DNA of 64,000 nt from Pogona vitticeps (GCF_051106095.1 NC_135785.1:181900045-181964044), one strand, 5' to 3'; positions 39,701 through 52,473 are shown, counted from the first letter of the stretch. Numbers and translations are program-made. Notes: a model not told the origin generated them from the letters alone.

Positions 39701-40602
39701 TATTTTAGAATTTACACATCACACTACTATAAGTATTCAAGTCTGCATAATCTTAATCACTTAAGAAAAATGGCAGATAAGTCATTACTTTAAAGTTTTT
39801 CCACCAGTAGGAGACAGGCTTACTTTGAATCTAGATACTTGAGAATAAAAATTGCAAAATTTAAGACTTCTGAAAGACTTGACTCTACGCCTGATTTCAG
39901 AGACAGATCACTAAATAAAAATCAGTGCTCTTAAGTAATCACCATTTTTTTAAAAAAATAATGGCCAGGATTCTATAAGCATTTATGTAGACTTGGTGTA
40001 AGTTGTTACTGATAATTTGTGCTGTGGTGGAGTTTTACCATGTGGCTGGCCATGCATCTGACTGCATTCCAGCCCCTTTTCATTTAGCTGCAATTAGCTA
40101 TGGCAAGTTACACAAAACTTACGAAAAAACCAATAGGATTCTAGCAGAAAAACTAAGGAATATCAATATGAGATGATCTGGCTATAAACCTCATAAAGTT
40201 ACTTTCCAAACAAAATAAATACCTCTACCAAATATAATGGCTTTCCAGTGTAAATATGAATATTTACAACTTATCAGAATAGTCCTACTTCATTTTATCA
40301 TCTGAGAAATAAACTGGTTCAGAGAAAGCCTTCACTATATACAAAAATATTGATACAATCAGAATCTAAACCTTTTCACCAACAATAAGTAATCTACTCT
40401 CATCACTACAGGGCACTGTGGAAAAGCAATAATTAAATAACTTAAACTAATGGAAACTGTAAAGCATGATAACTGACATAATGATATATGATTGATGCCT
40501 AGTGTTAGAGTGTAAAGACCGGGAAGTTAAACCTGATCCATGATTAAACAAACAGATTTGCGTGACAAGCCTGCAAGTATGGGGACAAGGTCAAACTGAA
40601 TA

Positions 40603-41182
40603 CAGTGGTGCTTCGCTTAGCGATTGCTTCGTTTAACGACAAAATCGCTTAGCAATGACTTTTTCGGAGCGTTTTTACACTTCGTTTAACGATGGTCCTT
40701 ATGGGCGATTTTCGCTTAGCGATGATTGGGACCATGCTTCGCATAGTGATTAAATTTCGGTCCCCTGTTTCGCTTAACGATGGTTTAAACAGCCTCATGT
40801 TTGCTGTTTTTTAAATGTTTTTCTGTTATTTATAAAGTTAAAGTTTACTGTTTAAAATGTTTGAAATCATAAAGTGCACTTAATAAAACCTTTGTTAACC
40901 AAATTTGACTTTGTTCTGACTCTTTTTAAATTTGTTGTTGTATTTTTCCCCCCATTGAGATGCATTGAATAGGTTTCAATGCATTTCAATTGGGGAACTG
41001 CGTTTCACTTAGCAATGTTTCTTATGGCGATTTTCGCTTAAGGACGGCAATTCATTCCTATTGGAATGGATTATCTGGTTTTCAATGCATTTCAATGGGA
41101 AACCGCGTTTCGCTTAGCAATGAAATCGCTTAGCAGCGATTTTTTTTGGAACCAATTAACATCGTTAAGCGAGGCACCACTG
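40603..41182. mobile_element. Tigger-like MITE, 580 bp, AT-rich interior, in a MID1 intron
   Basis: Flanked by TA (40601-40602 and 41183-41184). The left end is CAGTGGTGCTTCGCTTAGCG and the inverted right end is CAGTGGTGCCTCGCTTAACG. TTCGCTTAGCGATG and TTTCGCTTAGCAATG-type motifs recur near both ends. The central 200 bp is AT-rich without long hairpins, unlike the GC-rich copies. It has no ORF. Confidence 0.92.
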
Positions 41183-42666
41183 TAATTTCGGTTTATTTCG
41201 GTTGCTAAACTCCTTAGATGTCATGTTATTATAGCACTAGATGTAATGTCACAGTCCAGTACATTTAGTGATAAATGGTGATGTATTGACATGCTAAATG
41301 CAATGATACAGATAAATGCTTAAACTTTTGAAACTGGCGCTTGTGGTTTTTAAGCATGCCACCTTTCAGATCCTTAGAAATCAGTGGCAAAAAATCTTAC
41401 TGGGCAAAACAGGCAACTTAAGGACAATCACACAAACAGTCACCACACCCCTGGCTTGCTGCCCCTTGTTCTGCCAGGCACAAGACAGGACGTGCAATTG
41501 TTTATATAACTAAGAGATACAGGGGAGTGCAATGGATGGTTGAAAAGGCAGAATTGCTTGCATAATCATGTTTGACAATAGGATTCTGGCCAATAGAAAT
41601 TTCTTCTTTCTTAAATTAGGGTCCTTTATTTTCATCATCATCTTCTGACATGTTGTATTTGCAGCAAGTACACTTGCTAGCCTTTAAAATACTATCTAGC
41701 CCCTGCACCTGCACAGGAATTATGAAATCCTTTCCTTCTTGGATGTCTTTGTTCAATGTCCTTTTCATGGTACAATATTCTGTTTGCAATATGATGTGCA
41801 TAACTCATGCATTGCTGCTGTGCCTCTGGTTTATTTTGTGATGATATTTTGTCTTTGCTCTGTAAATGGGTGAGTGTATCATTGATCTGTTGATAAAATT
41901 GCATGGATCTGACCCTTTACACCATGTGCCCTTTGAAAACCTCTGTCACAATTTGTTTGTCTTCAAGGTATCATGTGACACCTTCCTTAAACTTTAATTT
42001 ATTTAATTTAAATTCACTGCATTTTCATTTGTAGCAGATTGTAAACCATTTCTATGAAAACGAATGGATATGTCTTGACATCAGCTACAGATCAGAGCCT
42101 GGAAGTAACACATTTCAAGTAGTGATGTAAAGTGTTATGGGGGAGGGGGATAATAAGGATACAACCATGTCCTTTTTGAAAAATAATGATGTGTAACAGA
42201 GTTAAAAAAATGTTTGTGATTACTAACATTTACTTTTCCTTTCAAAACACTGGGGGGCATTTGAGGAAATTTGCAATTTCCTCCTTTATTTTTGGTATGT
42301 GTAAAATCATCATCATCATATCAAAACTTAAACATTTTAGCAGCTAATGTGATAAATTTAAAGTAGCAAGTAGCCGCTGGTGCATTACTTTGCTCATTTT
42401 TTTGCATCCAATGCCTAGCATGTAGCCTTTGAAAGATACAATTCTGAGATTTTTCATACATCTCATAGCAGGTAGAACAACTTACTGTCCAAAATTAGGT
42501 GTATCATTACTATGGTCTTTAATTCTTAATGCAAATTGTAGAGCATAAAAATAAAGGTCCTTTCCTTTTTGTATTTTGCTGCCTTTTTGGTATTTTAGTT
42601 TTTGGTTTGTTTGTTTAAATTAAGGAACCATTTGCTGAAAATCAAAATTAATCACAGCTGGATTCA

Positions 42667-43752
<1,086 letters not shown>

Positions 43753-43784
43753 TCAAGAACAAGTGCCACCAGAATAACTAAACT

Positions 43785-43952
43785 ACTGTATTTTTTGCAC
43801 CATAAGACTCACTTTTTCCCCACAAAACAGGGGTGTGGAAAGTCTGTGCGTCTTATGGAGCGAAGAAAACAGATTATATTTTCCTGTTTTCTTCTCCTAA
43901 AAAATTGGTGCGTCTTATGGAAAGGTGCGTCTTATGGAGCGAAAAATACGGT
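43785..43952. mobile_element. Palindromic MITE close to a MID1 splice acceptor
   Basis: Ends are inverted repeats: TGTATTTTTTGCACCATAAG at the left and, inverted, CGTATTTTTCGCTCCATAAG at the right. GTGCGTCTTATGGA occurs twice near the right end. It lacks an ORF. The superfamily is uncertain; a TA or similar short target duplication is possible (CTA at the left, GTA at the right). Confidence 0.7.
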
Positions 43953-44045
43953 AAATAGTGTAGTGAAATAGATTATTTTGAAGGTGAAAGTAACACACAC
44001 TCCCTTATTCAGATGAAACATAGGAAGCTATTTAATATCAGTCCA

Positions 44046-44230
44046 GACCACCCCTTCTCAACAGGGGCCATATGGCCCCTGGGGGGGGGCCCTCTGGCAC
44101 ATTTGAAGGGGGCAACAGACTAGAAACAATTCTTCACATACTACCTTAAAAGATTAGTTACATTACTTATACAGTATAATCCTGATTTGGCCTATATTTT
44201 TTTTTCATACAGTATTCTGATTACCGCCAT
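44046..44230. mobile_element. Possible hAT-type remnant
   Basis: CCCTTCTCAACAGGGGCCAT with GGCCCCTGGGGGG and CTCTGGCACATTTGAAGGGG resembles one end of reptile hAT elements that start CAGTGGTTCTCAACAGGGG. Only one end is visible. Confidence 0.4.
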
Positions 44231-44234
44231 GGCA

Positions 44235-45317
44235 AAATAAAATAAAATAAAAAATGGTTGAGAGTGGCTGGTCCAGACGGCTGTCTACTTAGCCCAGCAT
44301 CATCTACTCTAAATGGCAGTGGCAGCTCAGGGTTCTGGGAAGAATGTTGCAAGACATTTTGATGACTGAAGTGAAGCAGCAAATGCCTGTTGGCTCCCAA
44401 GCAACTAACAAACAAAGGTCTGCTGAAGAGCCCAGTAAATCAAGTGCAGAAGATCCAAAGCCAGAATCCAAAAGCAGTCCAAAATCTTGCCAGTCCGACA
44501 GTCTCAGAACAAACAGGGAGAGACTGAGTTTAGTCAAGTCAATCCACAATGTCATACATGGCTAGTGGTTCAGCCATGAGGGTTAGGGTACACGCATCAG
44601 GAACCAGAGATGCTGTCTCTAGCAAAACTCCCAGTCCAAGCCAAATGTTTGCATATCTGCACAGCTGGAGACCCATCCAGAGCTGGGAGGTGGTCCAGCC
44701 AGCTTCTCTGATCGAGGCACAGAACTACCTTCTTCTGAGTGTTCAGCCTCCTGGAGCCCTGAGGGTCTATGGTATGCAGAATCTGGCAGTTCCTCCCCCA
44801 TGACAGGTTTGTCTCACAAGGCCATAACAAATGAGACAATAATCCTGTACAACCACTTCAAGGTGCCCAGTATCCAAATCAAGACAAATTATTTTATAAC
44901 ACAAGGCAGAAGCCCCTTAAACTGTAGCCTGGCACAAGGGCATACAAAGTAACAGCTTTTTCAACTGGCAAAGATATGACAAGCCCATAATGGAATTGTA
45001 AGTAGATTCTTATGTTTTGAAAAGATTAAGGAAAGAATTCACATTTACTCAAGCATAGAGAAAAAAAAATTCCTGCTATACAGTAGGGAATATGCTAATC
45101 TTGCCAGTTTGGAAATAATCATACTGGCTGCATGCTTATTCACGATTCCTGGTGGATTCAACTGTTATGGTTGTTCAGTGGACCTCTTTCCCAAAACAAA
45201 AGTTTATTTATGTGCATGATTCAGAAGAGCAAATTTGGAACACATAATATCCACGAACTGGTAATTATGTTTGGTTCAGATGAATGCAGCAAAACATACG
45301 AAAACATGCCCTCAAGG
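44235..45317. other. Unassigned intronic sequence
   Basis: No exon is recognised. The plus-strand frame at 44344-44565 and the minus-strand frame at 44597-44839 are mutually overlapping and have no known family. The composition suggests an old repeat between 44235 and 44840. Confidence 0.4.
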
Positions 45318-46714
45318 ATACACTCATTAGGCCCATAAGAAAGAAACCTAGTTTGGCGGCGGACGAAATTGGCAATTATAGGCCCGTCGCCAATGTTTCT
45401 TTCTTAAGCAAGGTAGTCGAGAGGGTGGTGGCCGATCAGCTTCAGGCGTTCCTGGATGACACAGAGGCCCTGGATCCATTCCAATCGGGCTTCAGGCCGC
45501 GCCATGGAACAGAGACGGCATTGGTCGCCCTGTGTGATGACCTGTTGAGGGAGGCCGACAGAGGCAAAATGTCTCTGCTGGTCCTCCTCGATATCTCAGC
45601 GGCCTTTGATACCATTGACCACGGTATCCTCCTGGGGAGGCTCACCGAGTTGGGAATAGGTGGCCGGGCATTTGCCTGGCTCCGTTCCTTCTTGGAGGAC
45701 CGTCCCCAGAGAGTACAGCTTGGGGAGAATGTCTCGGCCCCGTGGAGCCTCAATTGTGGGGTTCCACAGGGGTCGATCATCTCCCCCATGCTGTTTAACA
45801 TCTATATGAGGCCGCTGGGGGGGGTCATCAGGGGGTCTGGAGCCCTGTGCCATCAATATGCGGATGACACACAGCTCTACATCTCCTTTTCTCCAACTAC
45901 AGGAGATGCCGTTCTGTCCCTTCAGCGCTGCCTGGAGACCGTTCTGGAATGGATGCAGGAGAATGGGCTGAGGCTGAACCCGGACAAGACGGAGGTACTG
46001 AGGGTGGGCGCTCCCACAGTTGGGGATTTGGGAAACTCCCTCATTTTTGGGGGAGTGACCCTGCCTGCCAGGGATGGGGTTCGCAGCTTGGGGATTCATC
46101 TGGACCCGGCGCTCACTATGGAAACCCAGGTGGCGTCCGTGGTCCGCACCGCATTTTTCCATCTTCGGCGGATAGCCCAGCTGCGACCCTACCTTGATGT
46201 GGGGGCTCTCAACACTTTGGTACATGCGCTTGTAATCTCAAGATTAGACCACTGCAATGCGCTCTACGTGGGGCTACCTTTGAGGCTGCTGCGGAAACTA
46301 CAGGTGGTGCAGAATGCTGCGGCCAGATTACTCAGTGGAGTGAGAAGATACCAACATATCTCGCCCACTCTGGCCGCATTGCATTGGCTGCCCATCCGAT
46401 TCCGCATCGACTTCAAAGTGTTGATGCTTACTTACAAAGCCCTAAACAGTTTAGGACCTCAATATTTGGTGGAACGCCTTCTCCCACCTAGATCTACCCG
46501 TGTCACCTGTGCGAGCCAGGAGGTGAGGCTGAGGAGCCTGACGCCGAGAGAGGCCTGGAAGGAAAAGACCAGAAATCGGGCCTTCTCGGCGGTGGCTCCT
46601 CGCCTCTGGAACAACTTACCTCCTGAGATTCGCGCGGCTCCCTCGCTGGGCATTTTTAAGAAACAATTGAAAACACTGATGTATAGGCAGGCTTTCCCAA
46701 CAGATAATCCCTGA
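45284..46714 (+). CDS. L2 LINE reverse transcriptase and C-terminal region, open frame of 476 codons
   Basis: RT motifs in order: NYRPVANVSFLSKVVERVVA (residues about 31-50), SGFRPRHGTETALVAL (about 68-83), LLVLLDISAAFDTIDHGIL (motif A, about 97-115), GVPQGSIISPMLFNIYM (motif B, about 160-176) and HQYADDTQLYIS (motif C, about 190-201). The C-terminal part has SRLDHCNALYVGLPLRLLRK and LHWLPIRFRIDFKVLMLTYK and ends LWNNLPPEIRAAPSLGIFKK. The catalytic Asp residues in D-x-S-A-A-F-D and YADD are present. Residues before about 16 come from flanking sequence, so the first Met is not a genuine start. Without the endonuclease it cannot make a complete retrotransposition protein. Confidence 0.85.
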   Translation: MQQNIRKHALKDTLIRPIRKKPSLAADEIGNYRPVANVSFLSKVVERVVADQLQAFLDDTEALDPFQSGFRPRHGTETALVALCDDLLREADRGKMSLLVLLDISAAFDTIDHGILLGRLTELGIGGRAFAWLRSFLEDRPQRVQLGENVSAPWSLNCGVPQGSIISPMLFNIYMRPLGGVIRGSGALCHQYADDTQLYISFSPTTGDAVLSLQRCLETVLEWMQENGLRLNPDKTEVLRVGAPTVGDLGNSLIFGGVTLPARDGVRSLGIHLDPALTMETQVASVVRTAFFHLRRIAQLRPYLDVGALNTLVHALVISRLDHCNALYVGLPLRLLRKLQVVQNAAARLLSGVRRYQHISPTLAALHWLPIRFRIDFKVLMLTYKALNSLGPQYLVERLLPPRSTRVTCASQEVRLRSLTPREAWKEKTRNRAFSAVAPRLWNNLPPEIRAAPSLGIFKKQLKTLMYRQAFPTDNP

Positions 46715-46885
46715 TGATTTTTCTTTTATATTCTTTGATTTCTATTTTTGTCTATTTGTAATGTTTTTAATAATTTTATTGTTGCTCCGATTGTAAGCCG
46801 CCTAGAGTGGTCTAGTATGACCAGATAGGCGGGATAGAAATAAAATAAAATAAAATAAAATAAAATAAAATAAAATAAAATAAAA

Positions 46886-46920
<35 letters not shown>

Positions 46921-46922
46921 AT
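45318..46922 (+). mobile_element. L2-clade LINE, 5' truncated, nearly open reverse transcriptase
   Basis: The element begins in the RT domain and runs to the ORF stop, a short 3' UTR with the motif GCCGCCTAGAGTGG and AGGCGGGATAGAAAT, and an AAAAT/AAAT tail. It lies in a MID1 intron, antisense to the gene. The endonuclease and any 5' region are absent. The copy is among the least damaged LINEs in the window, suggesting a fairly recent insertion. It could be a close relative of L2 within the CR1 group; the RT motifs fit L2 best. Confidence 0.9.
46839..46922. repeat. AAAAT then AAAT microsatellite (L2 tail)
   Basis: About ten AAAAT pentamers are followed by about nine AAAT tetramers that continue the L2 tail. 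Confidence 0.97.
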
Positions 46923-47744
46923 ATTGTTCCAAATAATGTTGATACCTCTTTTTTCAGGTTTATGAACCTTGTTTTCAAAATAAAGTGGGCACGCTAGTAG
47001 TTCCAATATAGCCACCCTGTGAACATGCTATGCCACTGCCAGGCACTCTTCACATGTAAATGCCATTTGTGTTCAGCAGTTTCTACACATGATTGGGCTG
47101 TACCACCAAGATTTCTATCATGTTCATAATGCTTTCCAAACAGAAATTACCTAGGGCATCTCAACAGCTACATATGCATCATTTATATGAAAGCATGAAG
47201 GCACAGGAATGGCACCTCTATGTGAACAGCGCTGTTGAGCTGATAACATAAAACATATACTTCCTGAACCAGCCTGATAAAAATGAATGACAAAAGTGGT
47301 CCTTATATACCACATAATGGACCACTGAGTGTGTGAGTTATGCTACACTGATGTTAAGTGTCTTTGCACTGAAGAGTCATTGCCAGAATCCTGTGAGTTT
47401 TATACGTGCACATAAGGAAAAATGCAGAAGACACAACAACTAGTTTAAGTTAATCAACAAGGTGGTGGTTGTGTGCTTAGCCATGTGATTTTTCTTGCAC
47501 TCAGCAGGTGCTAAGGGATCTCACAAGGATTTAAAATTCCTCAGTTATGTGTCTTCTCATGCCAAAAGTGCCTAAATCAACCTGGACAAGAAATCTGGTA
47601 AGTATTATTTCCATCTTTAATCCTCACCTAGGCAGACTGGAGTTCAACAACTTCTAGAGAGGCACATGTTCCTCCCTCCATGCTATAATTTACATTTATA
47701 TCTTTCCTTGTAAACACATTGTTTCAAACATAATTTCCATTACA
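46923..47744. other. MID1: Intronic stretch without recognised element
   Basis: Between the L2 tail and the next MITE I see no named repeat and no exon. Confidence 0.5.
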
Positions 47745-47746
47745 TA

Positions 47747-48332
47747 CAGTGGTGCCTCGCACAGCGAGGTTAATCCGTTCCGGATTAACCCTCGCTGTGT
47801 GAAAGCATCGTTGAACGGGGTAAGAAAACCAATTGGAACGCATTAAACAGTGTTTAATGCGTTCCAATTGGGCTGAATACTCACCATTCAACGATGCTTC
47901 CGGGCGGCTGGCAGCCATTTTCGCGCCCTCCCCTCGCTGAACGAGGGCGCGAAAATGGCTGCGATCAGCTGTCCGGCGGGTCCAAAATGGCTGCCGGAAC
48001 AGCCAAAATGGCCGGCCGCAGCATTTTCGCGCCCTTGGTAAGCGAGGGGAGGGCGCGAAAATGCTGCGCGCAGCCATTTCGGCTGTTCCGGCAGCTTTTT
48101 TGCGCCCTCCCCTCGCTTACTAAGGGTGCGAAAACGCTGCGCGTGGCCATTTTGGACCCACCGACCAGCTGATCGGCGGGGTCGCAAAGCGAAGGTCAGT
48201 AAGCGAACCGCTTACCGACCTTCGCTCTGTGAATTGTGCCCTATCTAGGTGCCGTTTTGCGATCACTTTTGCAATCGCAAAAACGGCACCGTTGCGCTCT
48301 CTACGGAGCGACCATTCTGCGAGGCACCACTG
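47747..48332. mobile_element. Tigger-like MITE, 586 bp, GC-rich nested hairpins, in a MID1 intron
   Basis: Flanked by TA (47745-47746 and 48333-48334). The left end CAGTGGTGCCTCGCACAGCG and inverted right end CAGTGGTGCCTCGCAGAATG match well. Hairpins include GGTTAATCCGTTCCGGATTA near the left end, AATGCGTTCCAATTGG paired with CCAATTGGAACGCATT (47828-47873), and multiple TTTTCGCGCCC / GGGCGCGAAAA arms (47917-48065). CAAAATGGC motifs recur. Same subfamily as 37845-38419 (inverted) and 20657-21081. Confidence 0.93.
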
Positions 48333-48510
48333 TATATGGAAACTCTACAGATTCTGACATCATTTCAGAAGACATGTCTCACTAATACTCAATATCTCCC
48401 CTCTGAATAGTGATGATACTGAGGTCAGGACATGGGGAACAATTGCATCAGGCTAGTTTCTGTTAGAAACAGAATGGCTGACTTTGGTAGATAGTTCTCA
48501 GCTTTTGGTG

Positions 48511-48661
48511 CTGTAGAGTGGTGGTTTTCAAACTTGGGTCCCCAGATGTTCTTGGACTGCAATTCCCAGAAACTTCACCACTTGCTGTGCTGGCCAGGAT
48601 TTCTGGGAGTTATAGTCCAAGAACATCTGGGAACCCAAGTTTGAGAACCACTGCTGTAAAG
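48511..48661. mobile_element. hAT-Charlie-type MITE with 8-bp target duplication
   Basis: The element spans 48519-48653 (135 bp) and is bounded by CTGTAGAG at 48511-48518 and CTGTAAAG at 48654-48661, an 8-bp duplication with one mismatch. The inverted ends read TTTTCAAACTTGGGTCCCCA and, inverted, TTCTCAAACTTGGGTTCCCA. The core is the ACTGCAATTCCCAGAA / TTCTGGGAGTTATAGT palindrome. An 8-bp duplication with CAGTGGTTCTCAAAC-like ends is characteristic of hAT. It sits about 170 bp from a MID1 exon. Confidence 0.88.
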
Positions 48662-48829
48662 GATTTAGACTTCCATTCCTGGAAAGTCCTGGCTATCGGC
48701 CATGCTGTCTGGGGTTCAAGCCCCAAACATCTTGAAGCCGAAAACATCTTGAACATCTTGAAGGCCAAAGGTGGACAACCACCAGATTATGTCCCGTCTA
48801 ACCATCTTTAGATGGTCTTATGCTATTAC

Positions 48830-48978
48830 CTTTCTGTTATGCTTTTAGCAGACTGCAAGAAGCGTGCATGATCATTCTCCTTTAGTGATTGCTCAGCTTG
48901 TGAGATTAGAGATGTGGAACGTTCAATGCATTGTTTGCAATTAGCTATCTGCTGGGCCAGTTTTCTCAGTCTCACCAC
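48830..48978 (-). CDS. MID1: MID1 exon, 149 nt: end of coiled coil into COS box
   Basis: The minus strand encodes [40 protein letters not shown] and LQSAKSITE plus the first two bases of Arg. The acceptor is CCCCCCAG and the donor GTAATA. Compared with the human sequence I recall, VV replaces VM and a few Ser/Ala and Gln/His changes appear. The helical heptad-like region ends the coiled coil used for homodimerisation. Equivalent to residues 289-337. Confidence 0.95.
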
Positions 48979-49136
48979 CTGGGGGGAGGAGACAGAAACA
49001 GGAGAAAACAATTAGATCCACAATGAACAACCCACACACAAATAAATCATGTATTTTTCTATTTGTACATCTTGGTGGCCATTGTATAAATAGGGTGCTA
49101 ATGCAAGCAGCTTAACTGAGAAGCAAGAAACTAGTT

Positions 49137-49485
49137 TAGGTAAAGGTAAAGGTTGCCCTTGACAATTTTTGTCCAGTCATGTTCGACTCTAGGGGGCGGT
49201 GCTCATCCCCGTTTCCAAGCCATAGAGCCAGCGTTTGTCTGAAGACAATCTTCCGTGGTCACATGGCCAGTGCAACTTAGACACGGAACGCTGTTACCTT
49301 CCCACCGAAGTGGTCCCTATTTATCTACTTGCATTTGCATGCTTTCGAACCGCTAGGTTGGCGGGAGCTGGGACAAGCGACGGGAGCTCACTCCGTTGCG
49401 TGGATTTGATCTTACGACTGCTTGGTCTTCTGACCCTGCAGCACAGGCTTCTGCGGTTTAGCCCACAGTGCCACCACGTTTACAC
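49137..49485 (-). mobile_element. Sauria-type SINE (tRNA-derived, BovB-like 3' end)
   Basis: On the minus strand it begins with a tRNA-like head (the plus strand ends GGTTTAGCCCACAGTGCCAC) and ends in an ACCTTT tail, seen on the plus strand as AGGTAAAGGTAAAGG at 49138-49152. Body motifs on the plus strand include GAAGACAATCTTCCGTGGTC, CACGGAACGCTGTTACCTTC and TGCTTTCGAACCGCTAGGTT. The segment GTCCAGTCATGTTCGACTCT is the inverse of the BovB 3' end, the part recognised by the LINE machinery. It is near full length at about 350 bp. Confidence 0.92.
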
Positions 49486-50409
49486 CAGCTTTAATATAAG
49501 CTGAAACTGTTTGAAATAAAAACCTTATTCTCCATTCTGAGGAGATTCAAAATAAGCACAGCTAGCAGATTTTCTGATAGTGGAAACTCACTTTGCACCA
49601 GTCTTTGCCTCTTGAAGAACCAAAGTCTATTGTGGCTGCCATTTCCCCCAAATTGATGTCTTCAAAGCTGCTTACAAGGTGTCTTACATTTTACTGTAAA
49701 TTTCTGGGCTACTTTACAGGAGAGGTGATCTGAGAACAAAGCCTGGCTAAAAGGAATCATTTGTATTGACTGACAATAAAATAAATTTTCATCCATACTA
49801 GCTTCCATTTTTGCAGTTTTCTGTTGAAGTGAATTCACTTGAATAGAAACCCCCATGATGCATATCTGTGGCATATTGACAAATGTGTACACTGGAAAAG
49901 GAGAAGAAAAGGCTATTTCTGAAATGGAATGATCTGAAATTAAAAGCCTAAATTGAAAACCTGCCTATCTGTCCTTGATAAAAGAAGCCATCACTCCATG
50001 CTACAGACCAGACCGTATCATTTACAGCAACACCACTGCACAGTGCTAAGGGAAAGGAAAAAGGAAGTCTAATAATGCTGTAACTAAGGACATTAAGCTC
50101 CAGTTACATATTTAAAAAACTAGGAAACTGATGATTAAGTAGATTGGCAGCACATTTGGAATTTTATAGCAAAGATAACAAAACTTACAGGGTTGCATTT
50201 ATTAAGCAATAAACACACATGCCATTACTTTGTTAGCAGACAATGAACTATGATAGGAAGTACATATCCTGAGCAAAAGCATGCTTCCAGAGTTTCAGAT
50301 AGCAAAGTCCATAGTCAGCCATTCGTATGCATATTTTATATGTCAACATTTTAAGTCTGAACCATTTCAATTCATTTATTCTGGTGTTGGTGCTTTCAAA
50401 TGAGGAATG

Positions 50410-50480
50410 GTGATTGACACTGCAGTCCTAAACATGTTTGCTCAGAAGTATCTCTGAATTCAATGGGAGTTGCTCCACAA
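50410..50480. repeat. Short MITE-like fragment
   Basis: GCAGTCCTAAACATGTTTGC followed by TCAGAAGTATCTCTGAATTC and AATGGGAGTTGCT matches the start of a common reptile repeat of the type TGCAATCCTA...CAATGGGA. It is short and its edges are not defined. Confidence 0.5.
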
Positions 50481-50649
50481 GACACATGTTAACAAGTAGT
50501 TGCTTATAATGCCATCTAAACATTTTTACAATGTATATTCCTATTTGCTTTCTCCACAATGTTCTGTGCTGAGGACCTTTATCCTTAAGTAAAATCAAGG
50601 CAACAAACAGCATTTGGATAACATTGATAATTGCATTTTTCACAAGTGC

Positions 50650-50677
50650 AAAAAAAAAAAAAAAAAAAAAAAAAAAG
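50650..50677. repeat. Poly-A run, 28 bp
   Basis: Uninterrupted A homopolymer. It could be a retrotransposed tail, but no element is recognised directly upstream. Confidence 0.95.
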
Positions 50678-50904
50678 CAAATACCAAAGGCAACATTTAT
50701 TCATCCTATAATTTCCTTTAAAAAAATCTTTTTTTGAGGCTAAGAGCCCAAAACTCTGGGAAACCATAAGATTAAATTGGTTCTGAGCCATCTGCACTCC
50801 CAGTGTGTGGATCCTTGATCCTCCAAATAGACTGGGCATATATCCCCTAATCTTAAGGAGAAGGGAACATAAGCTATAAGATCTAGTGTTATTGTGCAGC
50901 AGAG

Positions 50905-51060
50905 CAAATCAACATTCTAAAAATGTGGGCAGCTGCACAATATTGGGCCCATGTTGCTAGCAGGAAAAAGCTTTACATAGCAAAAGGCAATGTGGATGTT
51001 GATAACACCAGTGGCAGTAGTCAAGATGGTCTGCATCGGGTACTCTCACTTCCTGGTACT
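50905..51060. repeat. Unnamed dispersed repeat, copy 2
   Basis: AAAGCTTTACATAGCAAAAG, then GCAATGTGGATGTTGATAAC and AGTAGTCAAGATGG correspond to the copy at 18778-18840. No coding capacity or known family is visible. Confidence 0.55.
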
Positions 51061-51185
51061 CTGAAGCATAGGTACAGGAGGACAGGATCCCACATGCACA
51101 AAGTGGAGTTTTTTTTAAAAGAACTTAATTTTTTATTGATAAAGAGAGGAGATCAGATGAAAAAGTGGAATTGAATGAGAAACAA

Positions 51186-51345
51186 TGGCTAAAATTCTGT
51201 TGCTCAATGTACTAAGTTGCAACTAGAGTAGGCCCACTGAATAAGTGAAATTTACAGAGGATTTTGACTCAGTAAACCCTACTGATTCATTGGGCTTATT
51301 GTAGTGTGACTTACTATGCTAAGCAATACGATTTCAGATCCCTAG
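51186..51345. repeat. Imperfect palindromic interspersed repeat, copy 2
   Basis: Sequence with CTAAGTTGCAACTAGAGTAG near the left and GGGCTTATTGTAGTGTGACT near the right is a diverged relative of 18005-18155. Both have TTTACAGAGGA or CTTACAGAGGA in the core. Confidence 0.6.
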
Positions 51346-51383
51346 ATCAGTTGATATAGACCAGTTATCAATGTAATCTTCTA

Positions 51384-51776
51384 CAGTCGTGCCTCGCTTA
51401 GCGATTGCTCTGTTGAGCGACAAAATCACTTAGTGACTAGCTTTGTGATTGTCCCTATGGGTTTTTGTTTTTTTTGCTTTGCGATGATCATGGGGAAGCG
51501 ATCATGATAAAGCAACCCTTTTTTAACAGCTGATCCATGGTTTCAAAATGGCCGCTGGGAAAACAAAATGGCCACACGCTGTTTCCTCGCTTTAGAGGCA
51601 CTGAAAATGGCTGCCCCTATGGAGGATCTTCACTTAAAGGTTAATTTTTAGTCCATAGGAACGCATTAATCGCGTTTTAATGCGTTTCTATGGGCTTTTT
51701 AATATCGCTTAGCGATAAAATCAGTTAGCAACGTTTTTTCTGGAATGGATTAACGTTGCTAAGCAAGGCACCACTG
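51384..51776. mobile_element. Tigger-like MITE, 393 bp, in a MID1 intron
   Basis: Flanked by TA (51382-51383 and 51777-51778). The left end CAGTCGTGCCTCGCTTAGCG and inverted right end CAGTGGTGCCTTGCTTAGCA are diverged inverted repeats. The interior shows CAAAATGGCCGC motifs near 51545 and 51568 and an AATGCGTT/AACGCATT pair near 51661-51688. It is older-looking than the copies at 37845 and 47747. Confidence 0.9.
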
Positions 51777-52473
51777 TATGTGGCTGCTTAGAAGTATGCC
51801 CCACCAAACTGAGTAAGACTTATCCCGCATAAGCCAAAAGGGCTCTTGGATCATGAACAACCACCAACAATCCTAGAAGGATTCCAGTCTTAATTAGAAA
51901 ACAGGTTAACTAATTCAGACAGAAGTGGTTCCTTTTTGGAACTTTTAAAATACAGTGAACAACTTTTTATACCATGGGGGCAACAATTTAAGTTTTACTT
52001 CCAAGTTGCAGTATTTGTCTTAAGTTACATTTCGGGCTGAGAAAGTTGGAGGGACCACATAGCAAACTAAAACTCAGCAGTTTTGTAGTATGGTAAATGT
52101 GTTGCTCAATTATGCGGTCAAACTGTTAAAGCAGCTGGTGAAACCCCTGTTTAATTTGCTGGGGAAATGTATGATGTACTGCTCTTCTTTGGGAAAATTA
52201 CTGGGTTTCTATTATCAATTAAAGAAAAAAAGGACTAAGTGCAAGCCTTCTTTGAGAAATGGGTGTCTCATGCTTGATAATACCTTTTGTGCATAACCTA
52301 ATGCCATCCTGAGGGAGATTTGTCTGGTGCCAATGTTGATGAGGTTTTGTTGCCAGGTCAAAACCTTCCTGTTCCAGAAGGTTTTTAATTGAAATAATAT
52401 AAATTATGGGTCCTGTTGGCAATTTTTAGATCACTGTATTTTTATTGTATTTTCATTGTTTTATCTTTTTAAA

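Noticed and set aside
45596-46225. 209-codon minus-strand frame
   Set aside because: Antisense shadow of the L2 reverse transcriptase frame at 45284-46714; no family of its own.
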